From contig MZZL01000403.1 of assembly GCA_002749535.1 (NCBI GenBank), forward strand, positions 768,209 through 832,208: a stretch of 64,000 nt of DNA, written 5' to 3'. Every line of letters starts with the position of its first letter. Positions within the stretch are counted from its first letter, which is position 1. The notes under the pieces are model-generated. The model had not been told where the DNA came from. It was given only the letters and a program-made list of their open reading frames with translations, and did no database searches. Source of the DNA: Apophysomyces variabilis (taxonomy: Eukaryota; Mucoromycota; Mucoromycetes; Mucorales; Mucoraceae). Made by a program: the position numbers and the translations under genes. This document shows positions 45,912-58,600 of this stretch, one piece after another.

Positions 45912-48767
45912 ATGCTCGACACAGATAGGGACGATGGCGAACTAGAAAGGGCAGGAACCCTACATTCACGCAGGCAGCGGCCCAGTCCGCCTCAAACTTC
46001 CGAGCGACAACATACTTCATTTATTTCCTTACCGTCATCCAATCACCGTTCCCTTGTAGTTGCCATTCGCCGAATGTTGCTGCATCGAACCCACATATTC
46101 TACCTGATCGTTGGCCTGCTCTTCACGACTTATTTTTTATACCAATTCTTACCGTCACCCAGAGAACAGACAGTTGAGCCAATCATTGAATATGAAGACA
46201 CTTCACAAATGACAGATTATGCATTGCTAGAGAAGCTTTTCCAGACCGATCAAGGTATAAAACAGAAAAAAATAAAAGGTCTTATGATATTCCAGACTGA
46301 CATTCAGTGGAATAGCCCGGACACAATTCAATAGAGACGAAAGGACACCGAAATGGGTAGTTGACTCACAAGATCCCTTACCATTCAGCAAACAACTGGC
46401 CTTTCATCACGATGACATAAATGGCCATACCTCCGTTGAACTTGAAAAGCTTGCCGACAGCGTTTTGCTTCCAGTTACAGTCTCTGTTACCGCGCTAGTC
46501 CGGGCACCAACCTTACAGCAGTTACACCCTCAGCTACAAGCTTTGCTTGCACAAACCATTGTTCCTACTTTGATATGGGTTGCATGCAAAGCCGATGAAA
46601 AGGAGCAGGTGCAGCAAGTGGTGTCTGCGTTTAAGGATGCTCGAATCAAAGTGCTAGTACGAGATGAAGCATGGATGTCACTGTCTTTGCATGCGTCTAC
46701 AGAATTTGTATGGATTCTTGACAAAGGCGTGTTACCTGGTCGACGGTATCTTCAACGTTTATTGAAGTTGTCCCATACAGAAGAATACCGTCATGCTCTT
46801 TTAGGTACAGAGGCTGTCGGCGTTATCCAAAATAGAACTGTCTGTGTACGGTATGACAGAAGCCGATCTGTGGATGTGATCGAGCACACGTGGCTTCTCC
46901 GTCGAACATGGTTATCCGGTGTGCTTGGGGCTGTGGAATCCTCTCAGCTTTCGCTTAGTCGCGCTCTTCGTGATTATGCTGGAGTACCCTCTATCTATCT
47001 ACCGACGGAGGATCCTAGAGCTCTAGGCGAAACTAGAAATGAAAATTCGCGATCATGCAAAGTGGTGCAGGAAAACGAGACAAGCGATAAAAATACAGTT
47101 GCGTTTATAGCGAATGGTATGGAAGACATAGAAACACTGGCACCTTTGTTTTGCCAATTCAGCCGCAACATGACTGTGCATGTCTTCATCACCTACGGAC
47201 CTCTTCAAGCTATGTCCGATTTCTTACAGCAGAATTATTCATATTGTGACTCTGTCCATCTTCATAACATCGATATCCATAACCAAAACGATCCCGATGA
47301 CAATGATGGAGCTTCGTGGCGTCTGCCCAATGAGGTCATCCGTGGCCTCACCAGAGAGATAGCCGTCATTCGACCGCGTCTGATGATCCATCTTCGGCAG
47401 CGCGTGAGTTCCATTGTCGATGGCATTAACGTAGCCGGGAAAATCGCCAAGACGATTACCATTGGTCTACCTGCGCGAGATATTCCTCATGTGCTTTGGA
47501 TGGCTGATCTTCCATTGGAAGCACTTGAACGTAAGTGAAAATCTTGTTGACTCTTGCTTTATTCTTTGTTTCACTAAAGCTGCGCAATTCTTAAGAATGG
47601 CACCGTATGTCCATCAAGTTGATGATACAGACAAACAGCAAACCACATGCACTAACGCGCCTGGTGCGCTCAATTGCTCGAGCTCATTTGATGGGGGATC
47701 AAGTTGATGTGACACTAATGATGGATCATGCTAGTGACAAGGTGACACAGGCTTTTGTAAACAGTCTTCCATGGCCACATGGCAGGAAATTCTGTCGTCA
47801 CCGGATTGTCAAGGTGAATCGAATGCCTCTTTTTGTTGAGTCATGGTACCCAACAGATAACGATGAATATGCAATATTACTCGATAGCAGTTTGGAAGTG
47901 TCGGACCTGTTTTATGTGTGGGCCAAGTATGCTGTTCTACGATATAGGTATGCAGAAAGGGCACCGCAGCTATTTGGCGTCAGTTTATACTCGCCACGTC
48001 TGATTGAGACAGACCCCAGTGGACGCTATTTGTTTGATCCTGCGACGACGTTGAACCACGGTGGGTATGGGCCACGGTCCCCGTACCTCATGCAATCTCC
48101 GACGCCCTTTGGCGCTCTTTATTTCCCCGAGCATTGGCGTGAATTTCACGACTACATCACTGCGAGACTTGCAGATCAAGCAAAGAATCAACTTCAGAAC
48201 GTGACAGTGCCTAATGCTCGCTCAAGCCAATGGACGAACGCGTGGAGGCGATTCCTCGATGAGTTAATCTATATGCGAGCCTATGTCATGCTGTATCCAA
48301 ATTTCCAAGACTATCATAGTTTGTCAACGCATTATTTGGACTTACCAAGCGAGGACTATGCGGGTGCTGCTTTACTCTATCGTGTCCCACTCTTGTCAGA
48401 TAAGAACTCTTTGGCAGAATTACCACCTTATAATGATTTACCTGTTCTCGATCTATGGGGAAATCTTCAATCGATGGATGTGTTGACGGAACGAGGATTA
48501 ACGTTGCAGCGAGAAGTTTCTGCATGTGTACCTGTTATCGACCATCAACACGATCCGAGCGATCTTTTATGTCCTTTTGCTCAGATTGTCACTGTGCCAG
48601 TGTCACCCGAGAGCGAGGAGGTACCAGATTTACCAACTCGAGTTGTCACGGTTTATGTCACCCCCACATCTGAGCCAACACATGAGCCCAAATCTATATC
48701 CTTAGACGAAGAAGAAGACAGAGTGACGGAGGAGGAAGAAGATCAGCTGTTAGATAGTGATATATGA
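45912..48767 (+). CDS. Type II membrane protein, fungal glycosyltransferase-2-like
   Basis: Three exons, 45912-46254, 46316-47530 and 47596-48767, total 2,730 nt, or 909 aa from the ATG at 45912 (an upstream in-frame ATG at 45813 would add 33 aa). A cytosolic Ser/Arg-rich N-terminus precedes a signal anchor (FYLIVGLLFTTYFLYQFL), a type II topology typical of Golgi enzymes. A first module at about 165-270 has a GT-A-like start (PVTVSVTALVRAPTLQQL and QTIVPTLIWVAC). A second begins KLMIQTNSKPHALTRLVRSI and contains VESWYPTDNDEYAILLDSSLEVSDLFYVW. This resembles fungal GT2-like proteins, in which the last segment usually carries an acidic EDD. Here it reads DSS. The C-terminus is acidic and ends in EEEDQLLDSD. 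The sugar and acceptor are unknown. A run of 20 A begins at the last base of the stop codon. Confidence 0.75.
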
Positions 48768-48786
48768 AAAAAAAAAAAAAAAAAAA
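48767..48786 (+). repeat. Poly-A tract of 20 nt starting at the stop codon
   Basis: Twenty consecutive A begin at the last base of the TGA of the glycosyltransferase-like gene. That gene has introns, so the copy as a whole is not a processed retrogene. Confidence 0.8.
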
Positions 48787-48889
48787 TGCCAATGGTAATC
48801 TGGCCATTAAAATGGGAAACACACAATCGTCATTGCCTTTTCAGGCCTTTTTTTAAAAATTCGTTTTCTTTGGGTTCAAATGTCCAGGC

Positions 48890-50774
48890 ATGTCCGAGAA
48901 TCAACATGAACAAACATCTTCCAAAGCAGTAGAAGAGGGATCCCAGGGTAGATCGAACCGACCGTTTGTTAACAAGTTTTCTACTATTCCCAATGACAAA
49001 TACCCTCAGAATTTGCGTCGCGATTTGCTGCTGTCGAATTTTGATCGCAATCTGACGGTGGAGAAAGCCCACTTTGAACCACAAACCCTGCATACACCTG
49101 AAGTCGTCAGTGATGACCCTGGTGACACGCTTCTGTCGCAATCACCTCCACGAATGACTGGTGTAAAGCCAGAGGTAAAATAGGGGAGACTTGTTTCTGT
49201 GAATACAAGCAGTGACCCCGTGAACGATATGAATAATAAACAACACACAAAAAATGAAGGGATGTATTTCATTAATGCAATCATTATCTGTATTAGCCAC
49301 GGCGCAAGAAGAAAAGGCCATCCACCACGACGGCAGCAGTAACGACAAGTCCTGCAGAGGTATTTCATCGGAATCTGGTAGATGCGGTATCCAATGTTGA
49401 GGGTAAAGAGAACCTTTTCTGGGTAACCCACCAGATGAGTAGCGAAAAGTGATACTAAAAAATTGATTGCATCTCTCTTCTTCTTTTCATTGTTTTGCCT
49501 TGTTTATCATAATAACGAATCAATCAAATCCAAAAAAAAAAGATTCTGACGAAAATGAACGCTATGTGTATCCTTATACTGCAGACCATGACTTGTATCG
49601 ACCCTTGTCCATACGATCCAATGCCGTGGTAGACCTCGAACGACGACGAGGACGCCATCGATTTATGGATCTTTTTCGACCAGCATCTCAAGAGGAAGTT
49701 CAAGGCCGACCCAAACTACGTAGCCATGTATCCCGATCCACCTTCGATGGTTGGACTGGACGAAGTAAAAGATCACCTTCCCCAACCACAGCCTATGGTG
49801 ACGGTTATCTTAGCGACGACGAGGAAGAACCCTTATTAGGCACCAACACCTACAGCCGTCGACGTCCTTATCGCTACAATCCTTATCCGCGTAGACTTCC
49901 TCCTCGACGCAACAAATCATGGTAAAAAGAAAAAAAAATAGAAAGAGTGCCACAAGAAAAAAAGAAAGAAAGCAGGGCAGTTAAATTGTTTTCTAGGATA
50001 TTCGGGCTCTTTCTAGGTTTGATTTCCTTTCTCATTTTCTTTTTGGTGGCGTTCTATGTAGCGCAACCATTAAGGGATGTGAGCGTTCAGATCGATCGTG
50101 TCTTAGCTTCGGATAAAGAGTTGATTTTTGATCTTCGTGTCCAGGCGACCAATCCTAACCTATGGACAGTGTCAACGATGGATGCCGATATCAGTTTATT
50201 TGCATTTAGTCAGATCGTGCCACCTCTTCGTTCCTCAATCGACGCAGCCAATCCAGCCGAATACCTTGGCAGTATCTATCATTTCGATGAACCGTTATCT
50301 TTCTCCTCCGGAGTTTTCAGTAAGGCCAACGATCAAGTAGCCATCAGTCAGATTCGATTACGAGCACCTGGAGCAGATCAACGTGGAAATGAACGATGGT
50401 AAACATTAGTCCTTCCTTCACGATGGTTAACTCTATGATTTGGATGAGTGTTCACCCTTTTTTATTCATTTTTCTTGTATACACACGAAAGGTCTCGTAT
50501 TATACGTTATCCTTATGGTCTTGTGGCGAGAGGCGTTCTTAAGTACCGTAAAATGCCTTTATTCTGGTTCGCTTTCCAGTCCACGGTCATTTGTGATGTG
50601 GTTCAGGTAGATCCAACGAGTGGCAATGTATCCGAACATCCTGACCAGGAATATTGTGACGATAATGACGAAGACGATGATGACAATGATAACAATGATG
50701 AGAATGATGAGAATGGGAACCATGCCAACAGAATGTTCTTTACTGTTAGTATTACTTCGGATGTTATACATTAA
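48890..50774 (+). CDS. vac7: Vac7 homologue, vacuolar regulator of the Fab1 PI3P 5-kinase
   Basis: Five exons: 48890-49174, 49297-49402, 49543-49921, 49976-50398, 50492-50774. They total 1,476 nt, or 491 aa. The long N-terminal part is polar and disordered, with basic RRRGRHRF and RRRPYRYNPYPRR segments. A single transmembrane helix (GLFLGLISFLIFFLVAFYV) then leads into a luminal LEA2-like domain: QPLRDVSVQIDRVLASDKEL, FDLRVQATNPNLWTVS and DISLFAFS, which matches the Vac7 family signature. The C-terminus is Asp/Glu/Asn-rich. Vac7 sits in the vacuole membrane and activates Fab1 to make PI(3,5)P2 in stress. It starts 122 bp after the upstream same-strand gene and ends 79 bp from a convergent neighbour. 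Intron 3 is almost pure purine. Confidence 0.85.
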
Positions 50775-50853
50775 GGAAGAGGAAGAAAAAAACGAAAACT
50801 AAAACGATATTAAAAAAAGGGAACCTATATGAAAAGAAAACAAAAGACAAAGA

Positions 50854-52204
50854 TTAAAAGTATCTGGCCGGCTCTTGCCTAGATGGCCTTCTGGGTATGT
50901 TCTCTGAGGGTCTACGCATGTATCTGGCGTCCCGATAAGCATCTTCTTCGTTGTAAGTGTAATGGGAAGAGGCTGTAGCATGGTAATTTCTATTATTGTC
51001 CGGATAGTGTCCGGGCGAAGGTCGGTCTGCACGATAATAAGATTCCTTTTCGCCAGAATAGCCATAAGGCGATCGTGGAGGGGATGTATGGTAATAATCA
51101 TCTTGTCGTGCCGACCGTTCTCTATGATTAGGCTCTGCGTTTCTACATCGACCATAGCGGTCTTGTTCATTTGCTCGTTCTTCTTTGTAAGCATAGCCAG
51201 AATGCTGTGGCTGTTGTTGTCGTTGCTGTGGTTCTTCCTGTTTAGGTACTCCAGCTTGGCGCAATTCTAAGCGTTCACGTTCTCGCTGTGACAGTTCAGG
51301 CTGTGCATCCCAAAGCCTTCTTCTGCCTGTGGAATTTCGATTCACTTTTTTTACTTCTTCCACCTCTGGTTTCGGTTCAGGAGCTGTTCGCACATCACGT
51401 AACCAGTGGGGTAACTGTTGTCGTTTCTTTTCATAATGTTCTCGAAGTATGCGCGATACGTGAGATTCTCCTTCCCAATCCGAACCATCCGATTCTAAAC
51501 AAAAAGGGCCATGAGAAAAGAAGAGACCGCCCCAATTTATTTTTTCGCTCTTTTATCTTCGTCCTCGTTACCTGGACCTCGATCATCATCTCGTGTAGGG
51601 ATTTTATCTGCTACCGTTTGGGTGGCATTCAACAACTTTTCCCATAATTTCCCGTTGCCTTTTGCTTTATCATCTAATATAACCGTTACATCAATAAATA
51701 GAAAGAAATAAAGCTGGAGAAAAGGGGAAGGGGAGACGACTGGATCACAGGAAGGAAAGGTAAAGACAGACAGTGACACTTACGTTTTTCGTTTAGCATT
51801 TTCCATTTTTCATTCTGTCGCACTTTTCCCCATAGTTTCTTGCCTGCAGGTTCGGGTTCTTCAAGATTTTCTGCAAATTTGTTTAAATAAGTGGATTCCT
51901 CTTCTTCTTCTTCGCCTTGATTATTGGATCTGCCGAACCGGGCCCATTTAGAGTCCGTATTTCCGGGACTGGGTGGCGGCTGTCCATAATGGGTATTAGA
52001 GGATGATGATGATGTTGCATGCGGGTTGAGTAATGGGTTCGGTCGTCGCGGTTCATCGAGGTACTGTGCTGGTAACGTTGGCAATGGTGGTCGAGAAACT
52101 TCTTGGCATTTATGCCTGGCAGGATATAAACCGACATCTTGACCACAATCTTTGCACAGTACCACGATGGTCGATACTCGGTAATCCACAACCTGCGCTC
52201 CCAT
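50854..52204 (-). CDS. Mso1-like secretory protein with N-terminal Cys motif
   Basis: Three exons from the 5' end, 52204-51784, 51673-51572 and 51494-50854, total 1,164 nt, or 387 aa starting MGAQVVDYR. An ATG at 52216 would add four residues. The N-terminus has VLCKDCGQDVGLYPARHKCQ, a CxxC plus Cys motif that could bind zinc. A middle region has short basic/aromatic repeats: KWARFGRS, GKKLWGKVRQNEKW and GNGKLWEKLL. Then comes SDWEGESHVSRILREHYEKK followed by LPHWLRD, which resembles the Sec1-binding segment of Mso1, a helper of exocytic SNARE assembly at sites of growth. The C-terminal third is Arg/Tyr/Pro-rich and disordered. The Mso1 link rests on motif memory and is an inference. The zinc motif is not a feature I associate with yeast Mso1. 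Confidence 0.6.
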
Positions 52205-55200
52205 AAAACGAATCAATTACAAAAGGTAAGAATGAGTAAAAGGGAAGAAAAAGAACAGAAAAAGAAGAGAAATAGGAGAAGAGTGAGGGAATAGGAACCC
52301 AATGGAGTTTAAATAACCGCCTTCGCAAACCACGAGGAATCATCATAATGTGTCTGCAATGCTGGTCAAAGGCGTGCGTCTGAGTTCCTTTTTTTGGATC
52401 TTCGGTTCATTGTCGCGCAAAACCAGTGGTGATCCCTCACTCCAAAATAAGTGTCGTACAAGAACGCTGTTAGAAATATCCTTTCGTGCATTAGAACAAA
52501 CAACCCAGGTAAAGTAGAGTCCACATCTACTCATTTGTTGCCCAGCCACATGGAGAAGGCCCAAAGTAAGCTCAGATCTCTCACCAACTGCCACCCATCA
52601 CTTCCTCCTTCTTCTGGTCCCCTTATCACAGTAGTTGACAGATGTCAGAAACAGGATATTTCAAGTTAATTGAGCGGGTGAACTCAAATCTTGCTTTTCG
52701 GTTTTTTTCTGGTTTAGTATTCTCCACTTGCAAATCTGGCACCGTAATTTTAATGATTTTGTCTGCTTTGCTGGTGTTGCTTTACCTAGGTTTCTAGAAC
52801 AAGCAAAAGTGGAGCTGATGTACTCAGAAAATAGGGAAAGTATTGCCGATCCGTGACAGGAACAAAGCTGCCAAAGAAACATGCATAAGTTTTGTGATAT
52901 GTTACCTAGGGGAAATCGTTCCCGTGCGATCCGTATACCTCACGTCCATAGAGCAATGGATTGCAGTTCCGTCTCATGGTTGAGATCCGAAGCTACTTCA
53001 AGTTTCGATTGCAGAAGCATGATGGTTCAAATACTTAGTTTTCTTACGACTGGCTGAACATATAATAGAGTATGTTTCATTCTCTGTGAATGCGCTGGTA
53101 TACTTTTTCCTGGTAATGAGCCAAAGGTAACAGTTGCATTTCAGGTTTTCGCATTCTCTAGTTACCCAGTATACTAGCAAATCTGTTGTTATTGACCCCT
53201 ATTGATAGCAATTTGTATGGGCGTCAGCGAGATTTGTCGTGTTGTGGAGTTTAAATCAACTCATCTCGCGTAACTGTCTGAAGTCGTTGACAATGCCATT
53301 ATCCAGTTCGTCAGCTAAGCATATATATATAAGATCCATATATAGCTTGGATTGGTGAGTAAATGCAAACATTTGTTGTAATGCTCAATGACACTAACTC
53401 ACTAGTTAGCGGAAGACAGGTATCCACTTAAGTCTTCGATCCTTTGCTATTTCTGCGACTGCAGTCTTCACGCTTGACGTTTCAATACTTGGATCTGTCA
53501 AATTTGCCGACAATAGCACCTTTTCGGTCTTGATACCTGAATGGTCATTGTGAAAGGTAGATGTTCTAATAGAATAGAGTGAGTACGCTAATGGTTTCGA
53601 GAAAGTCAGTCCTACTATTGCCTTTACAAAGGAAAAGTCAACATCTCCTAGGAAGTGGGACATCCGGATAACTTGCTTGAGTCTTGCATTTCGCGGATTA
53701 GCAAATTAACTCCCTCAAGGATCAGTTTTATGAAAAAAGTATAAGATATGTTATCATCCTAGTTGTGGCACCTAGAAGTATCTTAGGTCGAGACTGCTCT
53801 TTTTTTCTAAGCTATTTGTTTCTGGTATATTGGTGATATCGATTCATGAGTCAGCAACGTGGATCGTTATGAGTTCGAACTTTTGAAAAGTAGTTATTAT
53901 AAGATAGCGCAAAACGATTATGCAAAAGAACAGGTATGTTTCCTTTGTTTCACGAAAGTGGCTCGGTGAATAAGGGCCCATTTTCAAAGCCCGATACCTC
54001 TTTTCGTCGTCACTCGGCGCATCTTCCCTCTGTTCTCGTCGGAATTAAACTCTCCACAACGCCCCTGCTATGACCACTTTCATATGATGATGGAGTGCTT
54101 TGTCGGTGTTCCAATTACTGAACCGTACCTGCATCAGTACAATGCTGCGATTTTGGATGACACTTCTAGGGTATCCACGTACCAAGTCTATATCCCGATA
54201 TTTGTGAGTGAGTGGGAACGATATCAAGCAAAAGGGAGCCGATCAATGATGTTTTGACATTCCATTTTTCTGCTGCTGCTGCACAAAATTTTGCAATGGA
54301 TGGGGCAACAGTGGAAATTTTAAACCCAGTTTTGTTCCAGCAACTTCTTTAAACCTTGAAGAAGTGAAAGGAATGATAGCAATAAGTAGTTTTCTCTGGA
54401 AACAGCCACCCTCTCTTTTAATTGTTGCATATCCTACAATTTTGTTGATGTCATTGTCATTAAGTAAGCAACTTGTGTAATCAAATTGTACCATCCAGTC
54501 TCGCTTTGTCTAATAGCAATGACTGGATGGTACAATATGTTTTTATCGGTTCCATTCTTGATTGATGAATAGGTCTAAACTTTGAAGCATTGCTTGTTTT
54601 ATGGGGTCAAGAGAGAAGGAAGACAAGGTGAGGTAATAACCACCAACATAATGAGGTAATAATAACAGGTTCAAAGCAATTTAGGTTCGGTTCGTCTTAC
54701 GGTATAAGCTTTGGAGAGATATCGAGTTATTTGTTACAGCATCAGTCACATGTTCTCATGTCGATGGATTGCGTTGTATTCAAAACTCTTTCAGGGTTAG
54801 TATGAGAGACTTTATTCTTTCTCGTTTGCCCAATGAGTTGTTCTCATCATCTACTTTTCGGCGGGATTATAAAATGCGCTACTTCTTTTCTTGTTTCTTC
54901 TTCTTTCTATTTTCACATGATATTGGCTGAACCCTTTATCGCTCCCAACTTTTTGGGGGAAAAAAGGAGGATGGGATCAGCAAAAGAGATAGAGAAAAAT
55001 TTCGAGCTTGTTTTTGTCTGATGTCTATATCTATGTGATACAGGTTTACTATACGCAGTAAAATTGACGTTTTGATTGTGACATACATCAACATCACCCC
55101 CCAAGTTTAGACTAGATGCAATCCGTTCTTTTTCTTGTGAGACTTCCAGTCACCTGGCACCATCGATAGTACGACTTATTACTGCTGCCTTGTTTACGCC

Positions 55201-55610
55201 ATTTGTAAGAAGTTTATCATCCTATAGGGTTTTACATGATATAGATACAGAGGGAGACAATGCACAAATTTCCTAATTTTGCTTTCTTCTTTATTAGCAT
55301 TAACCGAGAGAAGAAAGGGTTATCCATCCCAGCAAATCAACCCAAAAGGAACAAAGTGACCCAAAATAGGAATAGCTTACTTTTGATCTGTTTCGCTCAG
55401 AATCAGTTTGGTAACGGAGTTCCCGATCCGAATCGGCGGGTATGAATTGTGACCATCCATCTCTTTTTTTTTTTACGCTGGCAAAATTGACTTTTTTCTT
55501 TTCCTGTGCTTCTTTTTCGCCTGTGAACAGAATAACAGCTCACGTTTCCATCCCTTTCTCTCTCTTTCTCCCTCCCTCTTTCTGTCTTTTTCTCTCCCCG
55601 CATCGAAGCT
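52205..55610. other. Divergent intergenic region
   Basis: About 3.4 kb between the Mso1-like and P5-ATPase starts. No gene supported. It contains a strong 16-bp inverted repeat (listed separately). A CT-rich leader at about 55540-55600 precedes the ATPase ATG. Confidence 0.45.
54485..54536. repeat. Perfect inverted repeat, 16-bp arms and 20-nt loop
   Basis: ATTGTACCATCCAGTC (54485-54500) is exactly inverted at 54521-54536. It is isolated in AT-rich intergenic DNA, over 1 kb from the nearest gene. It could be a tiny MITE, a cruciform or a regulatory dyad. Confidence 0.75.
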
Positions 55611-58600
55611 ATGAGAGTTGCTTCGGTTCTTGCTGCCCTTGGCATAGTGTATTGGGGTGTAAATGCACTACCCGTATTCGAAATACGTAAGAAACTTTTC
55701 AACAACTTCTGACGGATAGATATTGAAACTTGCCTCTCTCTTGTATAGCCAATGATTATGATCGATACGGAAAAGCTTGTCCTTTACGTTCTCGCAACAA
55801 CGTACCATGTCCACTTTTATGTGTGACCAGCCACGATCTATGTCCTTCGTCCTTGGCACCTACCTGTCCTCAGGGCCAGACGTTTTGTGGTGATGGTACG
55901 TGTCAATCAACCTGCGAGAATATAGCCAATGCGTGTACTTGCAATGAGCCGACGGCGCCTACCAATTATGTTCCCTGTGCTGCTGGGCAGCTAGTGAACA
56001 TTACCCACTTCGATCCTCGTAACGCGGATCAGCAGACACAGCAGATCTGCGCTGTCTCCGCTCAACTAAATCCTTCAAACATTGGCGTTTGGGGCTCATT
56101 CAATACCTCTTCCCTTTGGGCTCAATGCCCCCCAGCCCCAGAAGCAGTCTTCACTTTTCGAGAACCTATGTGGATTGCTGTATGGACTTTGCTTTCATTT
56201 GAAGCTGCTTTGATGGCTTTATGGTATCTTTATAAAACTGCGCGTGAATCCAGATTCCATAGAGCAGTTGCTTCCTCTAAGTTGGTTGATGCCAAAGTTT
56301 CAATGGCAGGAGGAGAAGAAAAAGAAAAGAAAGAGGATCTGAAGCAAACAACTAAGAAAGACAATCTCAGTGAATCAGATGGGACATCTGACACTAGTAC
56401 CATCAAGGAATCCGAGAAATTACGATTCCGTGGATTTAAGAACGATTATTTTGGCCTCTTTGCGTTTGGATCCATTATTATCACGACCCTGTTGTTTTTG
56501 GTATTCCTGGGTTGTTTAGTAAGCGATTATTGTAAGTCTCATTTTGGAATGGTCCCGAGAAAACTGATCATCTTTTCACAATGGTTGCACAGATGGTACG
56601 TTATCAGGTACGCCCCTCAGTGTGTTTTTGTCATCCGATACCTCCTCCAAGACTTTCACAGCGGTTTGGCATATTGCGGCTGCCTGGTTCTGCCTTGTTA
56701 TGTTCTGTCGCAAACGCATTCGAAACTATTTCCGTATTGAATCCTACGCCCATAAATGTCCTTTTGTTCAAGTGGAACGCAAACAGGAAGAAATCGTTTT
56801 CTTGGACGATGGAAGTCGATGGCTTGCAAGACTCCGACAGACCGAACAGCAAGCCATCAAACGCCTGGGGTAAATATCGATATCATCATAACACACGAAA
56901 ACGAAAAAGATTAAGCTTATAACGCTGCGCGCGAACCATAAACAGCTAATTAAACACGGAATGACTTCTTCTTTTTAGCATGGATATTATCATCGAGACA
57001 TGTCCAGTACAACACACTGAAAAACTACGCTACTTCGAGTATCAATGCATGCGGTATGTCTATAATCCAAACAAGGTGCGGTTCGAACCCTACGAGTTTG
57101 ATCTCGGATCTACCAATAACAAACTTCGTTCTTGGACAAACGGCCTTGATACAAACGAAGCGATTCGTCGCCAGTGCTTACTCGGTCCGAATCTGATTCA
57201 TGTCAAAGTGCCTTCCATTCCCATGGCTGTTGTGCAAGAGTACGTATAAAAAACGGAGAAGAGAAAAAGCGAATTATTTCCCGGTATGCTAACGCTTGTA
57301 TGCCAGGTTTAGCTCATTTATTTACCTGTATCAAATGATGTGTATGTGGGTCTGGTAGTAAGTATCGGATAATGTATTGAGGATATGGAAACGACAGCAC
57401 TTATGTGATATACCGTATTTAGTTACTTCCAATACTTCCAGATGGGTCTCGTACAGACTTGCATCATTCTTCTTGCTGCATTCATTCGGGTTATTCTTCG
57501 ACTGAAAGCTGAACGACGAATCAAGGCGATGGCTGAACATGAGACCAAAGTGTCTGTCTTACGAGATGGAGAATGGAAGCAAGACTTATCCAGTGCAGAC
57601 TTGGTTCCAGGAGACGTATTCGAGGTGGAAGAACAGACGCTTGTCCCTTGTGATGCTGTCATTTTATCCGGTACTGTGGTCGTTAACGAATCTTCGCTGA
57701 CGGGCGAAGCAATGCCGATCCGAAAATTTCCTATTGCCGATAATGATAACGCATATGAGATGATGGGTTCTGGAAAAGTTAACACGTTGTTTGCCGGTAC
57801 TATCATCTCACAGACGACGCCAGATGCATCGACTGGACCGGATAACCGCGTGCGAGCTTTGGCGCTGAGAACTGGTATTGCAAGCGAAAAAGGCATGCTC
57901 ATTCATAAGATCTTGTTTCCCTCTCCTGTCAGTTTCATTTTCAATGAACATCTGAAAGTGGCAATCTCGATACTGTTAATATGGGGTCTCGTTGCTTTCT
58001 GTCTGACGTTGTATTTGATGGGACGTGGCAACATCACGAGCTGGTACTATGGTGTCTTCGTCATGTCCGAGATTTTCTCCCCCTTGTTGCCAGCCGCCTT
58101 TACCATCAATCAAAGTGTCTGCGCAGCTCGGCTTCGATCCAAAAAGATCCTGTGTATTGATCTGCCGCGCATCAACTTGTCAGGAAAAGTTCGCATTTTC
58201 TGCTTTGATAAAACGGGCACCTTGACACGGGAAGGCCTTGAATTCTATGGAGGTGTGCCAGCGCCTGCCGATACCCAATTTCCGGAGCGTGAAGAAGATC
58301 CCCTTCGTATAGAGAAAAGGTTAGCTATGGGCATTGCCACATGCCATGCGGTAACCAAGGTGCATGATCAGTTTATCGGTAATCCTGTCGACATCGAGTC
58401 CTTCCATGCCATGAAATGGGAGCTTCTTCCTCCAGCAGACCCTTCTTATCTCGATACTCTCGTTCCACCGCCCGCTCATCCGGACGAAAAACAATCACCA
58501 GTACATGTGATCAGACGTTTTGAGTTTGTCCATGCCCGCGCGTCTCAATCCGTAGCCGTCCTCGACCCAAGCAACAACCACGTCCACGTTTTCTTGAAAG

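Noticed and set aside
48767..48786. Poly-A tract as evidence of a retrocopied gene
   Set aside because: The gene upstream contains two introns with canonical splice sites, so it is not a processed copy.
53406..53663. 85-codon minus-strand open frame
   Set aside because: No start context, domain or neighbouring exons, and the length is expected by chance.
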